Assembly: GCA_038373885.1 (NCBI GenBank)
Contig: JAWZYV010011618.1
Coordinates: forward strand, 676,259-740,258
Reading direction: 5' to 3'
Origin: Cheiracanthium punctorium
Lineage: Eukaryota > Arthropoda > Arachnida > Araneae > Cheiracanthiidae
DNA length: 64,000 nt
The translations under genes were made by a program, and so were the position numbers. The notes under the pieces are model-generated. The model was not told the DNA's origin. It did not search any database and worked only from the letters and a program-made list of their open reading frames with translations. Shown here one piece after another: positions 11,816 through 22,500 of the stretch; position 1 is the first letter of the stretch, and each line of letters begins with the position of its first letter.

Positions 11816-12603
11816 CACATGTATCGTTGATTTGCATATTAGCTTGTTTATTTCTTTTATTGTATCAATTAATTCATGTACTTTCATATGCATATATAAT
11901 TTTACAACTAAATATCCTTTTCTTCAAGGCTGTTCTAGGGAAAAATGCAAGTTTTTGAATGAAATGTCATTAAAATTTACAGAAAAGAAAATTTCTCATT
12001 ACATTTTATTTATTCTTTTCCTTTCCATACTTCCAAAGTATTATTAATATATCATTTTTTTTCTCACACTCCATGGCATTACTTGTCTATTGATTGCATT
12101 AAGCCTTCTCTGATGGCAACATGCACTAATACTGCCTCCATTACTGAGCTTGGATCTTCTTGTCGGTCCACTTCCTCGTTGTTTATTTCTAATAGCTACG
12201 GTCGCGCCCCCAAGTTACAAAAGGACCCTAATTTTGGTCAGGTAATTTGCAGAAACCTAGCTATTATTGTTTTTTTCGATTAAATTGAAATGTGTGTGCG
12301 GTGGCGCCTGATGATAGAGCACACCATTTCAATATTAATTCCATTTTCCGTCTCTTTGTGGTTACATGTGATTAGGCTTAAAAAGCACAACAGTTCTAAT
12401 TTGGCGCTTTATATCCAATTTATCCACTCTTTCATTGCCTTAAAAGGCTATATTTAAACACTTATCCGGTATAAGCTCGTTAATTGGCACCATGTGCTAT
12501 CTACTTTTTTATTTTTTTATATATATTTTTTCTCTTTATCAATGGATTATCTTGGGATTTCACTTTACGTAAGTAAGCTATTATATATTATATATTATAT
12601 ATA
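11816..12603. other. No recognisable gene
   Basis: AT-rich with two short open frames (71 and 66 codons) lacking any family signature. It ends in a TATATA tract used as the Tc1 target. Confidence 0.5.
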
Positions 12604-12605
12604 TA

Positions 12606-14014
12606 CACTGCTGGCCACCCAAATTGCAACACCAAGAAAAACAAGAGATATCACAACAAAATTTATTGTGTAGATAACATGTTGACCAAGTAACAAATGA
12701 TTAAATTTACAGCATTCTATGAAGCGTGGTTCCTGCCAAAATCAGTACCCAGAGTAGCCGCCGTTGTTGGAGATCACAGCTGCCACACGCCTCGGCATTG
12801 ATTCAAAGAGACTTTGAATGTGTTCTTGGGGTACAGCAGACCAAGCAGCTTCCACACGTTGCCAAAGTTGATCTGGTGTGACAGCTGGGGATGAACTCTG
12901 GGTCAGTCGTTGAGCAACCATGGACCACATGTTTTCTATCGGCGAAAGATCCGGAGAGCGCGCCGGCCAGGGAAGCAATTCAATCTGGTGATTGACGAAG
13001 AACCCTTGGACAATGCGTGCCACGTGTGGCCGTGCATTATCCTGCTGAAATATGGCTGTTGGCAAGCCCTGAAGGTAAGAAAGGACAACTGGCTCCAACA
13101 CCTCGGAGATGTAGCGCTGGCTGGTTAAAGTACCGGCAATGCGTACTAGAGGAGTGCGAGAGAGATATCCGATACCGCCCCATACCATAATACCCGGTGC
13201 AGGACCAGTGTGACGGTGCATAATGCAGCTGTTCAGCATCCTCTCTCCACGGTGTCTCCAGACTCGAATCCGACCGTCGTGGTGTTGCATACAGAAGCGT
13301 GACTCGTCAGTAAAGAGAATTTCATTCCATTCTGTCGTCCACATCCTTCTTTCATCGCACCATTGGCGGCGGAGACGTCTGTGGTTCCGCGTCAGAGGTA
13401 GACAAAGCAACGGACGTCTTGCGGACAGACCATTCTGCTGTAAACGACGTCGAATGGTACGCGCAGACACTGGATGATGCGTTACAGACTGAATCTGCTG
13501 TGATATGGTTCGTGATGTGACTGAGCGGTCCGTCACTGCCATGCGTACAATCTGCCTGTCATCACGTGACGTGGTGCACTGAGGTCGATGCGGTCGATCA
13601 CGTCTGTCCGTCGTACCCTCCTGCACCCAACGATCACATATCCGCATCACAGTTGTTTGGTTTCGTCCAATACGACGACCGATTTCCCTGAAAGATAACC
13701 CACAATCTCGGTATGCCACTATCCTTCCTCTGTCAAACTCGGATACTTGATCAAAAGATGATCGTTGTTTCCTACGAGGCATAATTTATCGTTTTTTTGA
13801 AAAAAAAGCAAGAAAAACACAATTGCTGTACTTGAAACCGTCGAAATCTCCAAGCCTTAAATAGCGCTTTGAGGTGGCGCCACAGGCGCGCTTGATGTGC
13901 GTCTGCGCTGAAATTCTAATCATTTGCATATCTCACCTCAGCTAATGCATGTTGTAAATTTCATATTATTTGCATGCTTCCTTCAGGGTGTTGCATTTAC
14001 GATGGCCAGCAGTG
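12606..14014 (-). mobile_element. Apparently complete Tc1-family transposon, 1,409 bp
   Basis: Left terminus CACTGCTGGCCACCCAAATT. The right terminus, read inward, is CACTGCTGGCCATCGTAAAT. Both continue into GCAACACC. TA is duplicated at 12604-12605 and 14015-14016 inside a (TA)n tract. A single uninterrupted transposase gene lies on the minus strand, so this copy looks young. Confidence 0.95.
12742..13782 (-). CDS. Tc1-like DD34E transposase, intact
   Basis: This 346-residue protein has the usual Tc1 length. It cuts and pastes its own element by binding the terminal inverted repeats. Residues about 10-50 form a first helix-turn-helix (LSFREIGRRIGRN), and about 70-120 a second, paired-like one. 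The catalytic triad is D159 (LFTDESRF), D248 (FQQDNARPH) and E283 (SPIENMW). Exactly 34 residues separate the last two, the DD34E spacing. WGGIG at 201-205 corresponds to the glycine-rich loop. No stop or frameshift is present, and the start ATG at 13780-13782 sits about 230 bp from the terminus, normal for Tc1. Enzymatic activity cannot be judged from sequence. Confidence 0.95.
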   Translation of the reverse strand: MPRRKQRSSFDQVSEFDRGRIVAYRDCGLSFREIGRRIGRNQTTVMRICDRWVQEGTTDRRDRPHRPQCTTSRDDRQIVRMAVTDRSVTSRTISQQIQSVTHHPVSARTIRRRLQQNGLSARRPLLCLPLTRNHRRLRRQWCDERRMWTTEWNEILFTDESRFCMQHHDGRIRVWRHRGERMLNSCIMHRHTGPAPGIMVWGGIGYLSRTPLVRIAGTLTSQRYISEVLEPVVLSYLQGLPTAIFQQDNARPHVARIVQGFFVNHQIELLPWPARSPDLSPIENMWSMVAQRLTQSSSPAVTPDQLWQRVEAAWSAVPQEHIQSLFESMPRRVAAVISNNGGYSGY

Positions 14015-14016
14015 TA

Positions 14017-14868
14017 TATATATATATTAATTTCGCACTTTTTCAGGAAACTTCCAGAATTTTTAGTCGCTGACAAATTTTGTTTTAAAAATATTCCTTG
14101 TCTCCCCTCTTTGACAGAGATTGACTAAGGCAAGGTGCCCTTTTAGCTAGCACAAGATAGATACATACAGGAGAACACGACAAAGCTAAGAGCAGGAAGA
14201 GGACAACATGATTCAGCATTTTGTCGCCTGTCTTGTCTTCCTGCGTAATAGCTTAGCCAATCAGCAACCTTAAAACAAACATATGGTGTGCATGTGATGC
14301 TCTTTGCACATTAATGAAGGAACGGAGATATCGAGCCGTTCAGCTACTTGGTAGAAAGACCGATATAAACCTGTTTGCTCGCTTTACCCTTCGCAATCTT
14401 GAAAGCGCCTATCAGATCTCAGTGTAAAGATTCGATCATCGGGAAAAGATGAACATACGAAAAATTAAGGATGATCAGTAATGATCAGGCGATGAATAGC
14501 CGATGCACCGATCATAGGCCTGGTAAAGCCCGAGCAAAGATTGTTGCTAGGGGAGTACTTCAGCTAGTAATAATAATAAAAATAGTTACAGTAAAACGGC
14601 TTTCGTAGCTTATATTAATTTGTTTTCTTAGTTCATGAAATAATTATAACATTTATAATTTTTAAATACGCATTTATAATATAAAATAAACTACAATGAG
14701 TTGCATGGCAAGGACAGGCTGCTGGAGCTGTACACTCCGGACGGCAAGCTGAAAACAGAGATAAAAGAAAATCAGAACTTCGAAAATTAGAAAGAATAGG
14801 ATAGATGGTCGAAATTAAAGAGAATAGCTAACAACCTTTGCTATTCCGCTGGTCTCAATATTAAATAG
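14017..14868. other. No intact gene; dispersed-repeat words
   Basis: GCCCGAGCAAAGATTGTTGC near 14529 belongs to the dispersed repeat also seen at 1220 (minus) and 31470. AACTTCGAAAATTAG near 14780 may be retroelement remains. No frame is convincing. Confidence 0.4.
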
Positions 14869-14869
14869 C

Positions 14870-15801
14870 GTTTGACCGTATGCATTAAAAAAATTGCAAC
14901 GTATCTTATCTTTGAGGATTTACTGGTCCTGCCTCGAAGACACAGAGGAAAGTGGAGGAAGCAACAGACGCACATACATACCGTTTTCAGAAAGTTTCTG
15001 GAGCGGAACTATTTTCCTTTGATTGGTGCCCAGATGATACATACTGTCTAATTTCAGATAGTTATTCTGGATTTTTTGATTTGAAAAAAGCTAACACGCG
15101 TAATATCTGAATCAGTTGTGGATTATTTGAAAGACTGTTTTGCAATTCATGGAGTCCCTGACATATTTGAGTCAGATAATGGAGCTCAGTATAATTCTGA
15201 GATCTTTCAAAAGTTTGTACGAGACTGGAAAATTAAACATCAAACGTCAAGTCCAATGTATCCAAGATCTAATGGATTATCGGAGCGATATGTTCAGGAA
15301 GCAAAATTGCTTTTAAAGCGTTGCAGACGTGACAATACAGTTGTTAGATTGGCTCTTCTGAATTTGAGAAATACGCCAAGGCAAGGATTGCCGTCTCCAG
15401 CTCAACGATTTTTTGGACGTCCTACTAGAAGTCTGATTCCGATTCATCCGTCTCTGAGGTTACGAAGAGAGTCGTCTTCGATACCTCTTCAGATGACGAG
15501 AGAAGCTCAACAGGCGAAATCTACTTCTAATGCCGTAGTTCCTTCGTTTCGTAAAGGACAGGAGGTTAAACTTCGAACCGCTCATCGAAAGTGGATACCA
15601 GCAGTGGTTGAGTCCGTTCTAGAGGTTCCTAGATCTTACCTCGTTAAGACCGATTCTGGAACCTATCGCCGAAATACAAGCATCATTCGACCTACCAAGG
15701 CAGTTATTAGGAATGGGCAGCTGACGTCACACGTAAACATCGTAGAGCCAGTGACGTGCATTCCGCCCAAGCAACCCAAGCAAGAAGGAAGAAATGGGTA
15801 A
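14870..15801 (+). pseudogene. Ty3/gypsy retrotransposon integrase fragment
   Basis: The open part, 15118-15801, carries the second and third integrase catalytic residues: D in ESDNGAQY and E in GLSERYVQE, with 35 residues between them, the DD35E spacing of retroelement integrases. Just upstream, LISDSYSGFFDL near 15045 matches the first catalytic Asp region, but a frame change near 15100 separates it. The C-terminal part, with basic residues and an SH3-like PRSYLVKTDSGTYRRN, is normal for gypsy-type pol. Upstream gag, protease and RT are missing. A relic. Confidence 0.88.
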
Positions 15802-16110
15802 GGCAGAATATGGGTTTCGGAGTGTCGAGTCTGATTATCTAATTCTCTGATGAAGTCATGTTTCTATAGCAACACCCCTTCAGCAGACATTGATCTCATG
15901 GCAGAGAAGTGAAGAGTCAGAAAGAAAATATACTTGTTTATCCACTTGACATTTATCTTTGTGTTAAGAAATTATGAATAAATAAGGTAGATGGTATTTT
16001 TTTTCAATTTGTGATAGAAAGCAAAATTTAAAAACAATAATAGCCTTATTTTCAGTTGCTAAAGCACTGCTTGGGTTGTTTGGGCGGAATGCACATCACT
16101 GCGTAGAGCT
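15740..16110. repeat. Inverted repeat flanking an insertion in the pol 3' end
   Basis: GTGCATTCCGCCCAAGCAAC at 15757 is matched as the reverse complement at about 16071-16095 (GTTGTTTGGGCGGAATGCAC). The pol reading frame stops at 15801 and only resumes at about 16257. The 430-bp stretch therefore looks inserted or rearranged, with an inverted duplicate of pol DNA at its far side. Confidence 0.75.
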
Positions 16111-16256
16111 CTGAGTGGCAAAACATTGGACCTTCATCCAATCAAATGGACAACTTCTGCCATTCAAACGCGCGCATAGATCTTGCGCATGCTGTTTGTT
16201 TACACTTCTGCCCATTCCTAATTCCTACGAATCCTGAGATTGCTGTTCATCCTGGG

Positions 16257-16393
16257 CTTCAGTCACTCCGTCTGCTCCTGTTAATGTTCCAGATATTCCC
16301 GCTGCAAAGACTGTTACTTCAGTTCCTGCTTCTAAGACTGTAACTACTCGGCATGGTCGGGTGGTTCGACCGCCAGACAGACTGAATTTATAG
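16257..16393 (+). pseudogene. C-terminal end of gypsy pol
   Basis: The frame ends in TRHGRVVRPPDRLNL and a TAG at 16391-16393. TR(S/H)GRxxxxPxRL is a common tail of Ty3/gypsy pol proteins. It lies 104 bp before the LTR start. Confidence 0.75.
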
Positions 16394-16597
16394 ACTTTTA
16401 AACTTTAACTTACTATTTTAAGTATTTTTACTAGCTTTAATGTTTATATATTGTCGTCTATTATATATATATATATATATATTTTTAAAGGAGGGATGTC
16501 ATATGGTTGAATAATTTGGCAACAGCTAGTTTTATGTTATGACGTTCAGTAATCTGGCAACAGCCGTGGTTCTGTTCTCAAGTCGCAGAATAAACAT

Positions 16598-18861
16598 TAG
16601 GGTGGAGCACTCTTATATGGGAAAAATATTTTTGTTAAATTTTCATTTATAATAGTGATCAAAGTGTGACCAAGATTAGAGGATTTTAAAAAGGATTACT
16701 TTTTTAAAATTAGCATTTTCCTTCTACCCGCGCATTTATTTTGAAAATTTACATTTGTGCTACCATACTGATAAAACTTGAAGGAGCATATTGTTTATAA
16801 ATTCTATTAAACTATTTATTATTATGAAAAAACAAGTCAGATATAACAAATTAATGCTAATTTACTAAAAATGTGAGCCACTTAAAACATAAAACATACA
16901 TAAGCATACATAAAAATAGTCAAAAGAGACCTTAAAATCACGTTTGGTGTCGAATTTGGGCATGAGTTTTCTTGACTCAATTTTTGATTTTATGCGACCT
17001 TCTCTGGCCTTCTTATCACATACCTGCATAGAAACCTCTGTTAGTATCTTTACTGAACTTTCTACAGCCTGGGTCTGGCATGGCAGTCTTAGAAAAGGTA
17101 TTTTTGTACTTCCTTTTGTTTCCACCATCGAAAGCAAATCTTCATTCTTGACGTCTCTAAGGATGGGAGGTTGAAAATATTTTTGTTGCCAATCTATAAG
17201 GTCTGTGTATGATTTGGCATTAAGCTTAATTTTAGGGACCTCAAAAATACGAGGGACCTTTTCAGAATTAGTCGCTTCTCTTGCTTTTATAATCCTTCTA
17301 GTAGCAAGTTCACGAATGTGTTTCTCAGGATCTGAGAGCATCGACAACAGAAGATTCTCAGGATATGCAAAGAAACTGTTCCGCTCAATGACAGGGTCGA
17401 CTACTTTTTTTAGTTTAATTGGAAGGTATCGAGAATTCGAAACCAATTTCCAAAAATTTTTAGATCCATCTTTGCATGGCGGATGAGTTTTAATTTGGAA
17501 CCAAACAGGAGCGTAAACTCTAACAATAAACGTGGCAAGATGATTAAAGTTTTTAGATGGTTTACTTGTGAAAATACATACTTAATATCCTGTTGGCTTT
17601 TGTTAAACATCGAGCATGCGACATTTTTCCTGGAGCTTTGTGTGCTAGATCGGGAGGACAATCGCCGCTAATTACAGCTGATGTAATATCGTACAAGTAA
17701 CGTTGGTCAGAACTTAGGTCTTTGATGATATCGGCCAAAATATCCGGCAAAACGCTTTCTATCTTTTCATACCGTACAATAGGATTTTTTTCGCATTTTT
17801 CTAGCAATCTTCCAATAGTACCAGAATAGGAACTTGGCCCAGTAGTTGCCCCATCTAAGAATGAAAAAAGGTGTTTTAAAGGCAAGTCATTCGTGTGTAA
17901 AAGGTATATGATCCATTGTAAAGGTTGATTCAAACGTTTTTCTAACAACCGTATTACATCACCATTTTTCCCTGTGTTTGTTGCTGTTCCATTACAATCA
18001 ACAGCTACAGTTTCTCTCAATGAAACGTTTTCAGAAGAGAACAAGTCATACATAGCACGTTCTATGCTCTTGGCCGTTCCAGTACTTGGGACAGCGTAGC
18101 CGACATAAACAGAGTCAGGTTCCTTGATAACAGAAATGCGTTCTTCTACAATAAATAGGCGGTACTTTTTGACTGCCTTTTTTACTACATTTAAAACTTT
18201 ATCTTTTCTGCCATCAAAGTATATAGCTGTAACACTGACAACTATTTTTAGCTAATATTTCTTTGGGTCCTTTTGATCTTTCACGGCGCAATTTTGATCT
18301 ATCTATTACTTACACATCTGACTTAATAAGAACTACTGATGAGATTGCTGCAGCAGCTCTATCAGATACGCCATATCGGTCACATGTTTTTGACAAAGAT
18401 GGCAAGCTGAGTTTTGGCTTTTTCTTGGACCCTTGGTGCTTTGAAGAATACAGTTCTAAGCCATAGTCTATTTCTTCAGTATCTTCTCACTCATCCAATA
18501 TAAGAGGGGCTCGTGGGGAAAGTTCAACTCTATTCTCCTGTTTATCCTCATATGTCACAGAAGCGTAATATTGTTCTAGTTTTTGATTTCTATCATTTCG
18601 CTTTTCTATTTTTTCATTAGTGAAACGTCTATACCACCAATAACCCTTTTCCTGTCAGTCCTCTGATCCGTCAGAAAAAGTTGCTCTTCTTTCTTTGGGC
18701 ATTTGCATTGGCGAACGTTGTAAAATTCAAATCAAATGCGCGGGTAGATAGACTCAAAATAAATAAAAAATATTTTAGGATACACTTTTTAAAAGGTTGA
18801 GTCACATTCTTATAGCTATTAAGAAACAATTTGGCAAAATTTAATATTTCGCTCCACCCTA
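16598..18861 (-). mobile_element. hAT-type transposon, 2,264 bp, inside the LTR
   Basis: Termini TAGGGTGGAGC and GCTCCACCCTA are exact inverse copies and fit the hAT YARNG rule. Perfect 8-bp duplications ATAAACAT lie at 16590-16597 and 18862-18869. A broken transposase fills the minus strand. Confidence 0.92.
16865..18475 (-). pseudogene. hAT-like transposase, broken
   Basis: The product is a degenerate transposase of a family seen in many arthropod genomes as hypothetical proteins; that identification is from memory. N-terminal part, about 18475-18270: KPKLSLPSLSKTCDRYG and RAAAAISS. Middle, 18256-17562: YFDGRKD (probable first catalytic Asp), AVPSTGTAKS, SFLDGATTGPSSYSG, LSSDQRYLYD and DCPPDLAHKAPGKMSHAR. 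C-terminal part, 17446-16865: SRYLPIKLKKVVDPVI and YPENLLLSMLSD. There are in-frame stops near 18254 and 18310, and a frame change around 17450-17560. Not functional. Confidence 0.8.
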
Positions 18862-18919
18862 ATAAACATCTATCATCTCGAACCTGCGTGTTTTTGTGTA
18901 GACTCCACATTATAAGACA

Positions 18920-19409
18920 AAAAGTGTTATTGTGTTTTCCATTTTCGGGGTGACTTCATTAGTACGTTCTTGTAGCCAAGCAAACAAATCCAGATATAAA
19001 TGTTCAAAATTGAGGACAAATCAGTGTCGTTCCCCAATTTTGAAACAAAAGTGGGACACATTGGATATGTTCGTAAGCAAAAACTTGTTTCAGTTTATAA
19101 ACTGTTTGAAACTAGAACAAGTTTATTCAGTGCAGTTAGTTTCGAAGACTTCACGAACACGAACAATTTCAGTTTATTTAGTTTCGTTATCCGAGTGATA
19201 GTATAAACAAACAATACTCATCAGTTCCTTATCCCAATCTTTCTTGAATTCAATTTTCTCACTAACTTTATAATACACGAAAAATCAGAAATTTTCTTAT
19301 AATTTATGAACAGCAAACGTCAATAGATTGTTACTTATTAATTAAAAGGTACATTCTTCTTTAAACTAGCTGTTTAAATTATATCTTTGCTTTCTTTTAA
19401 TATATCTAG
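18920..19409. other. Upstream flank of exon 1
   Basis: AT-rich, with overlapping 88- and 68-codon frames that have no domain match. The gene's promoter or 5' untranslated exon could lie here or further left. I see no clear TATA or initiator. Confidence 0.4.
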
Positions 19410-19500
19410 GAGCATGGAATATAGAAATGTATTATCAGTGATTAATAGTGAGTATGACCTCGTAAAAGAAGAACTGGTGATTGAAAACACATTCATTCAG
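19410..19500 (+). CDS. Exon 1: probable first coding exon, GARIN-like start
   Basis: The sequence ATATATCTAG precedes G19410, and TTCAG|GTAAAA follows at 19500. Only one frame is open. ATG at 19414 has A at -3 and G at +4, a good initiation context, so residue 1 is placed there and the exon yields 29 residues. The AG before 19410 implies a 5' untranslated exon further upstream that I cannot locate. The peptide has a SEYDLV run followed by IENTFIQ, which matches the GEYD...FESxFIQ pattern that opens GARIN/FAM71 domains. The exon ends in phase 0. An upstream coding exon cannot be excluded, since the frame stays open to the acceptor. Confidence 0.62.
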
Positions 19501-22500
19501 GTAAAAAACAGCATTTCATATTTTATTTTGTCTGAAAGCATTTGAACCAGCAAGGATATTGGAATAGCTTGGGTATTTGCCAACGAGGCTTTGCCAACTG
19601 CTTTATTATCATCCTTTTTTGGCGACAAATTTATGTCGGCAGTTATTTCAATATACTATTCCCCCCCCCCCCCTTTTAAACAGGGATGTATAAGTTTGCA
19701 TTATATATTTATAGATTTTGATTCACTAGACTTGTTGACACACAGTTGATGTTTACTTCATGAACTTAAGGGAAACAATAGCTAATCGTTGCCTTATCAT
19801 GTCATTTATCATGCCGAAAAAGGCGGCCAATAACAACAGCACCCAAAAGGGATGACAGTACTAAAGCCGTACCATTATCAATGGCGACTTTTCCACCGCT
19901 GCTGATTCTTTGGCGATTTACGCAAGCGCATAATCTTCTCCCATTATGATTGCCATTAAAACAGTTCTCGGTACTTACGTATTATCCCGGCGGTCCGCCA
20001 AGACGAGCGATTTTTCGCCAAGATAAATGCCGGGCACATGAAATTATTAATAGTTTCGAATACGATTGGCAATAGTTTGCCAGCAGATTTTCCGAAAAAA
20101 TAGTTTGGCGGGAATGACCGCCGGGATAATACGTAAGTATCCAGTTCTTCGTATACTTTTATATATAATCCTAGTCAGAGTGGCGTATTTAGCACCCAAA
20201 AATATTTCATCTCGTCGTAGTGACAAATATCCAAACTGTGCCAAGCATTTTCCCCCTTCTATATGGGGTGAATTTTCTCTTAAGTATGTCAGCTTTTTCG
20301 CAGCTCAAGTGATAAGCAACAAGTACTACTTAGTAAAAAACCACGTACTACTTACAAGGAGAGGGCGCGACCTTGGACTCACCGATTTGAATGAAATTTG
20401 GTACAAATATAGCTCACAAGACATACAATCACTGATGCAAATTTTAGGACGCAACTCTCAGGCATTCTCAGGAAATCACGCTCCTAACATTCGAAAATCA
20501 GCATATGCAGCTTAAATACATTTTTTATGCAACACCAAGGGAACAACTGTGGCGTATGGCGTATAATCGCTGGTTTGCAGATCTGTAGATAGCGAGTTCG
20601 ATTCTAGCTGCCGCTGGATTAGTTTTGAATGTTTCTTTTGTTCATTTTAACGTCCAATTTAATTAAATAATAAAATAAAATTAATTTTATCATCACAGCT
20701 TGCATAATTGAATCGATTTCGTGTAAATTATTAATATAATAGGTATTTTTTCCCTGTGTAGTATTTACAAATATTATAGCAATTTAATAAGCAAAAAATA
20801 ATAAAAATAAACTATATAATCCTAGAGAATGTTTCATCATGGAACAAATGGTACTATTATTCGTAATACAACCATTCACAAAATTAGATATGTTTGCATG
20901 CTCCAAGCATCTGTTCCTTGATGAAACATTCTCTAGGATTAAATTGTTTATTATTATTATTTTTTGCTTATTAAATTGCTATACTATTTATAAATACCAC
21001 ACAGGGGAAAAAATACCTATTGTATTAATAATTTTACATGAAATCGATTCAATTACGCAAGTTGTGATGTTAAAAATAATTTTATTTTATTATTTAACTA
21101 GCTGAAGTACCCGTCCTTCACGGGTTAGTGAATGCAAATTCCCAAAAAGCAAGAACTTTCGTCAGCATTGTAGGAGTACACAGAATGGATGGAGTATGTT
21201 GCCAAAGTAAAGAAAGCGAAGTTATAATTTTTATGTATTGTTAAAATATTACAGGTTAGAGAGTAACTAAGTAATATCATTTCATTCGCTTTAGTCGTAA
21301 TTATGTGATGCGCGAACGAATATCTACGCATATTGAAATAACTTTCGCAAAATCTCAAAATCTAATCAACATCTTTGAAAAATTGGAAGCCTAGAATTTA
21401 AGTTGAGTGACAACCTATCATGTCACCCAATTTCGTTTCATTCCCTGCAGTCTTTATTTCGTGATGCGGAAACAAAATTTCAACATTTTAAAACGATTTT
21501 CGCAAAATCTCGAAATCTGATAGATTTTTTTTAATTAGATGCTTATAGTTTAAGGTAAGTGACCACCTATCATTTCACCAAATATCATTTTTTCACCTTT
21601 GCAGTTATTACGTGATGTGCGAGCACAAATTTACGCCGTTTGAAACGATTTTCGCAAAATCTGAAAATCTAACGAAAATTTTTAAAAATTCGACGCCTAT
21701 GTTTTAAGTTGAGTGACCACCTATCATGACACCCAATTTCGTATCATTCGCTTCAGTCGTATTTATGTGATGCTTGAACACAAATTTACGCAGTTTGAAA
21801 CGATTTTCGCAAAATCTGAAAATCTAATGAAAATTTTTAAAAATTCGACGCCTATGTTTTAAGTTGAGTGACCACCTATCATGACACCCAATTTCATATC
21901 ATTCGCTTCAGTCGTTTTTACGTGATGCTCGAACACAAATTTACGCAGTTTGACAGGATTTTCGCAAAATCTCAAAATCCAATCAAGATTTTTTAAAAAT
22001 TGGACGCCTATGTTTTAAGTTGAGTGACCACCTATCATGACACCCAATTTCGTATCATTCGCTTCAGTCGTTTTTAAGTGATGCTTGAACACAAATTTAC
22101 GCAGTTTGAAACGATTTTCGCAAAATCTCAAAATCCAATCAAGATTTTTTAAAAATTGGACGCCTATGTTTTAAGTTGAGTGACCACCTATCATGACACC
22201 CAATTTCGTATCATTCGCTTCAGTCGTTTTTATGTGATGCTTGAACACAAATTTACGCAGTTTGACAGGATTTTCGCAAAATCTCAAAATCCAATCAAGA
22301 TTTTTTAAAAATTGGACGCCTATGTGTTAAGTTGAGTGACCACCTATCATGACACCCAATTTCGTATCATTCGCTTCAGTCGTTTTTATGTGATGCTTGA
22401 ACACAAATTTACGCAGTTTGAAAGGTTTTTCGCAAAATCTCAAAATCAATCAAGATTTTTTAAAAATTGGACGCCTATGTTTTAAGTTGAGTGACCACCT

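Larger units (their letters stand above)
16497..18919 (+). mobile_element. Gypsy 3' LTR, split by a hAT
   Basis: AAAGGAGGGA is a polypurine tract, immediately followed by TGTCATATGG at 16497, the expected LTR start. The LTR continues to 16597, is broken by the hAT, and resumes at 18870 with CTATCATCTC, ending at about 18919 (TATAAGACA). That makes a short LTR of about 150 bp. No 5' LTR lies in the window. Confidence 0.72.

Noticed and set aside
12910..13477. Plus-strand frames of 72 and 84 codons
   Set aside because: They are antisense shadows of the intact Tc1 transposase.
20066..20515. 149-codon open frame as a gene
   Set aside because: It crosses a MITE end and the left inverted arm. Its sequence is explained by those repeats, and the minus-strand frame at 23882-24067 is its mirror image.
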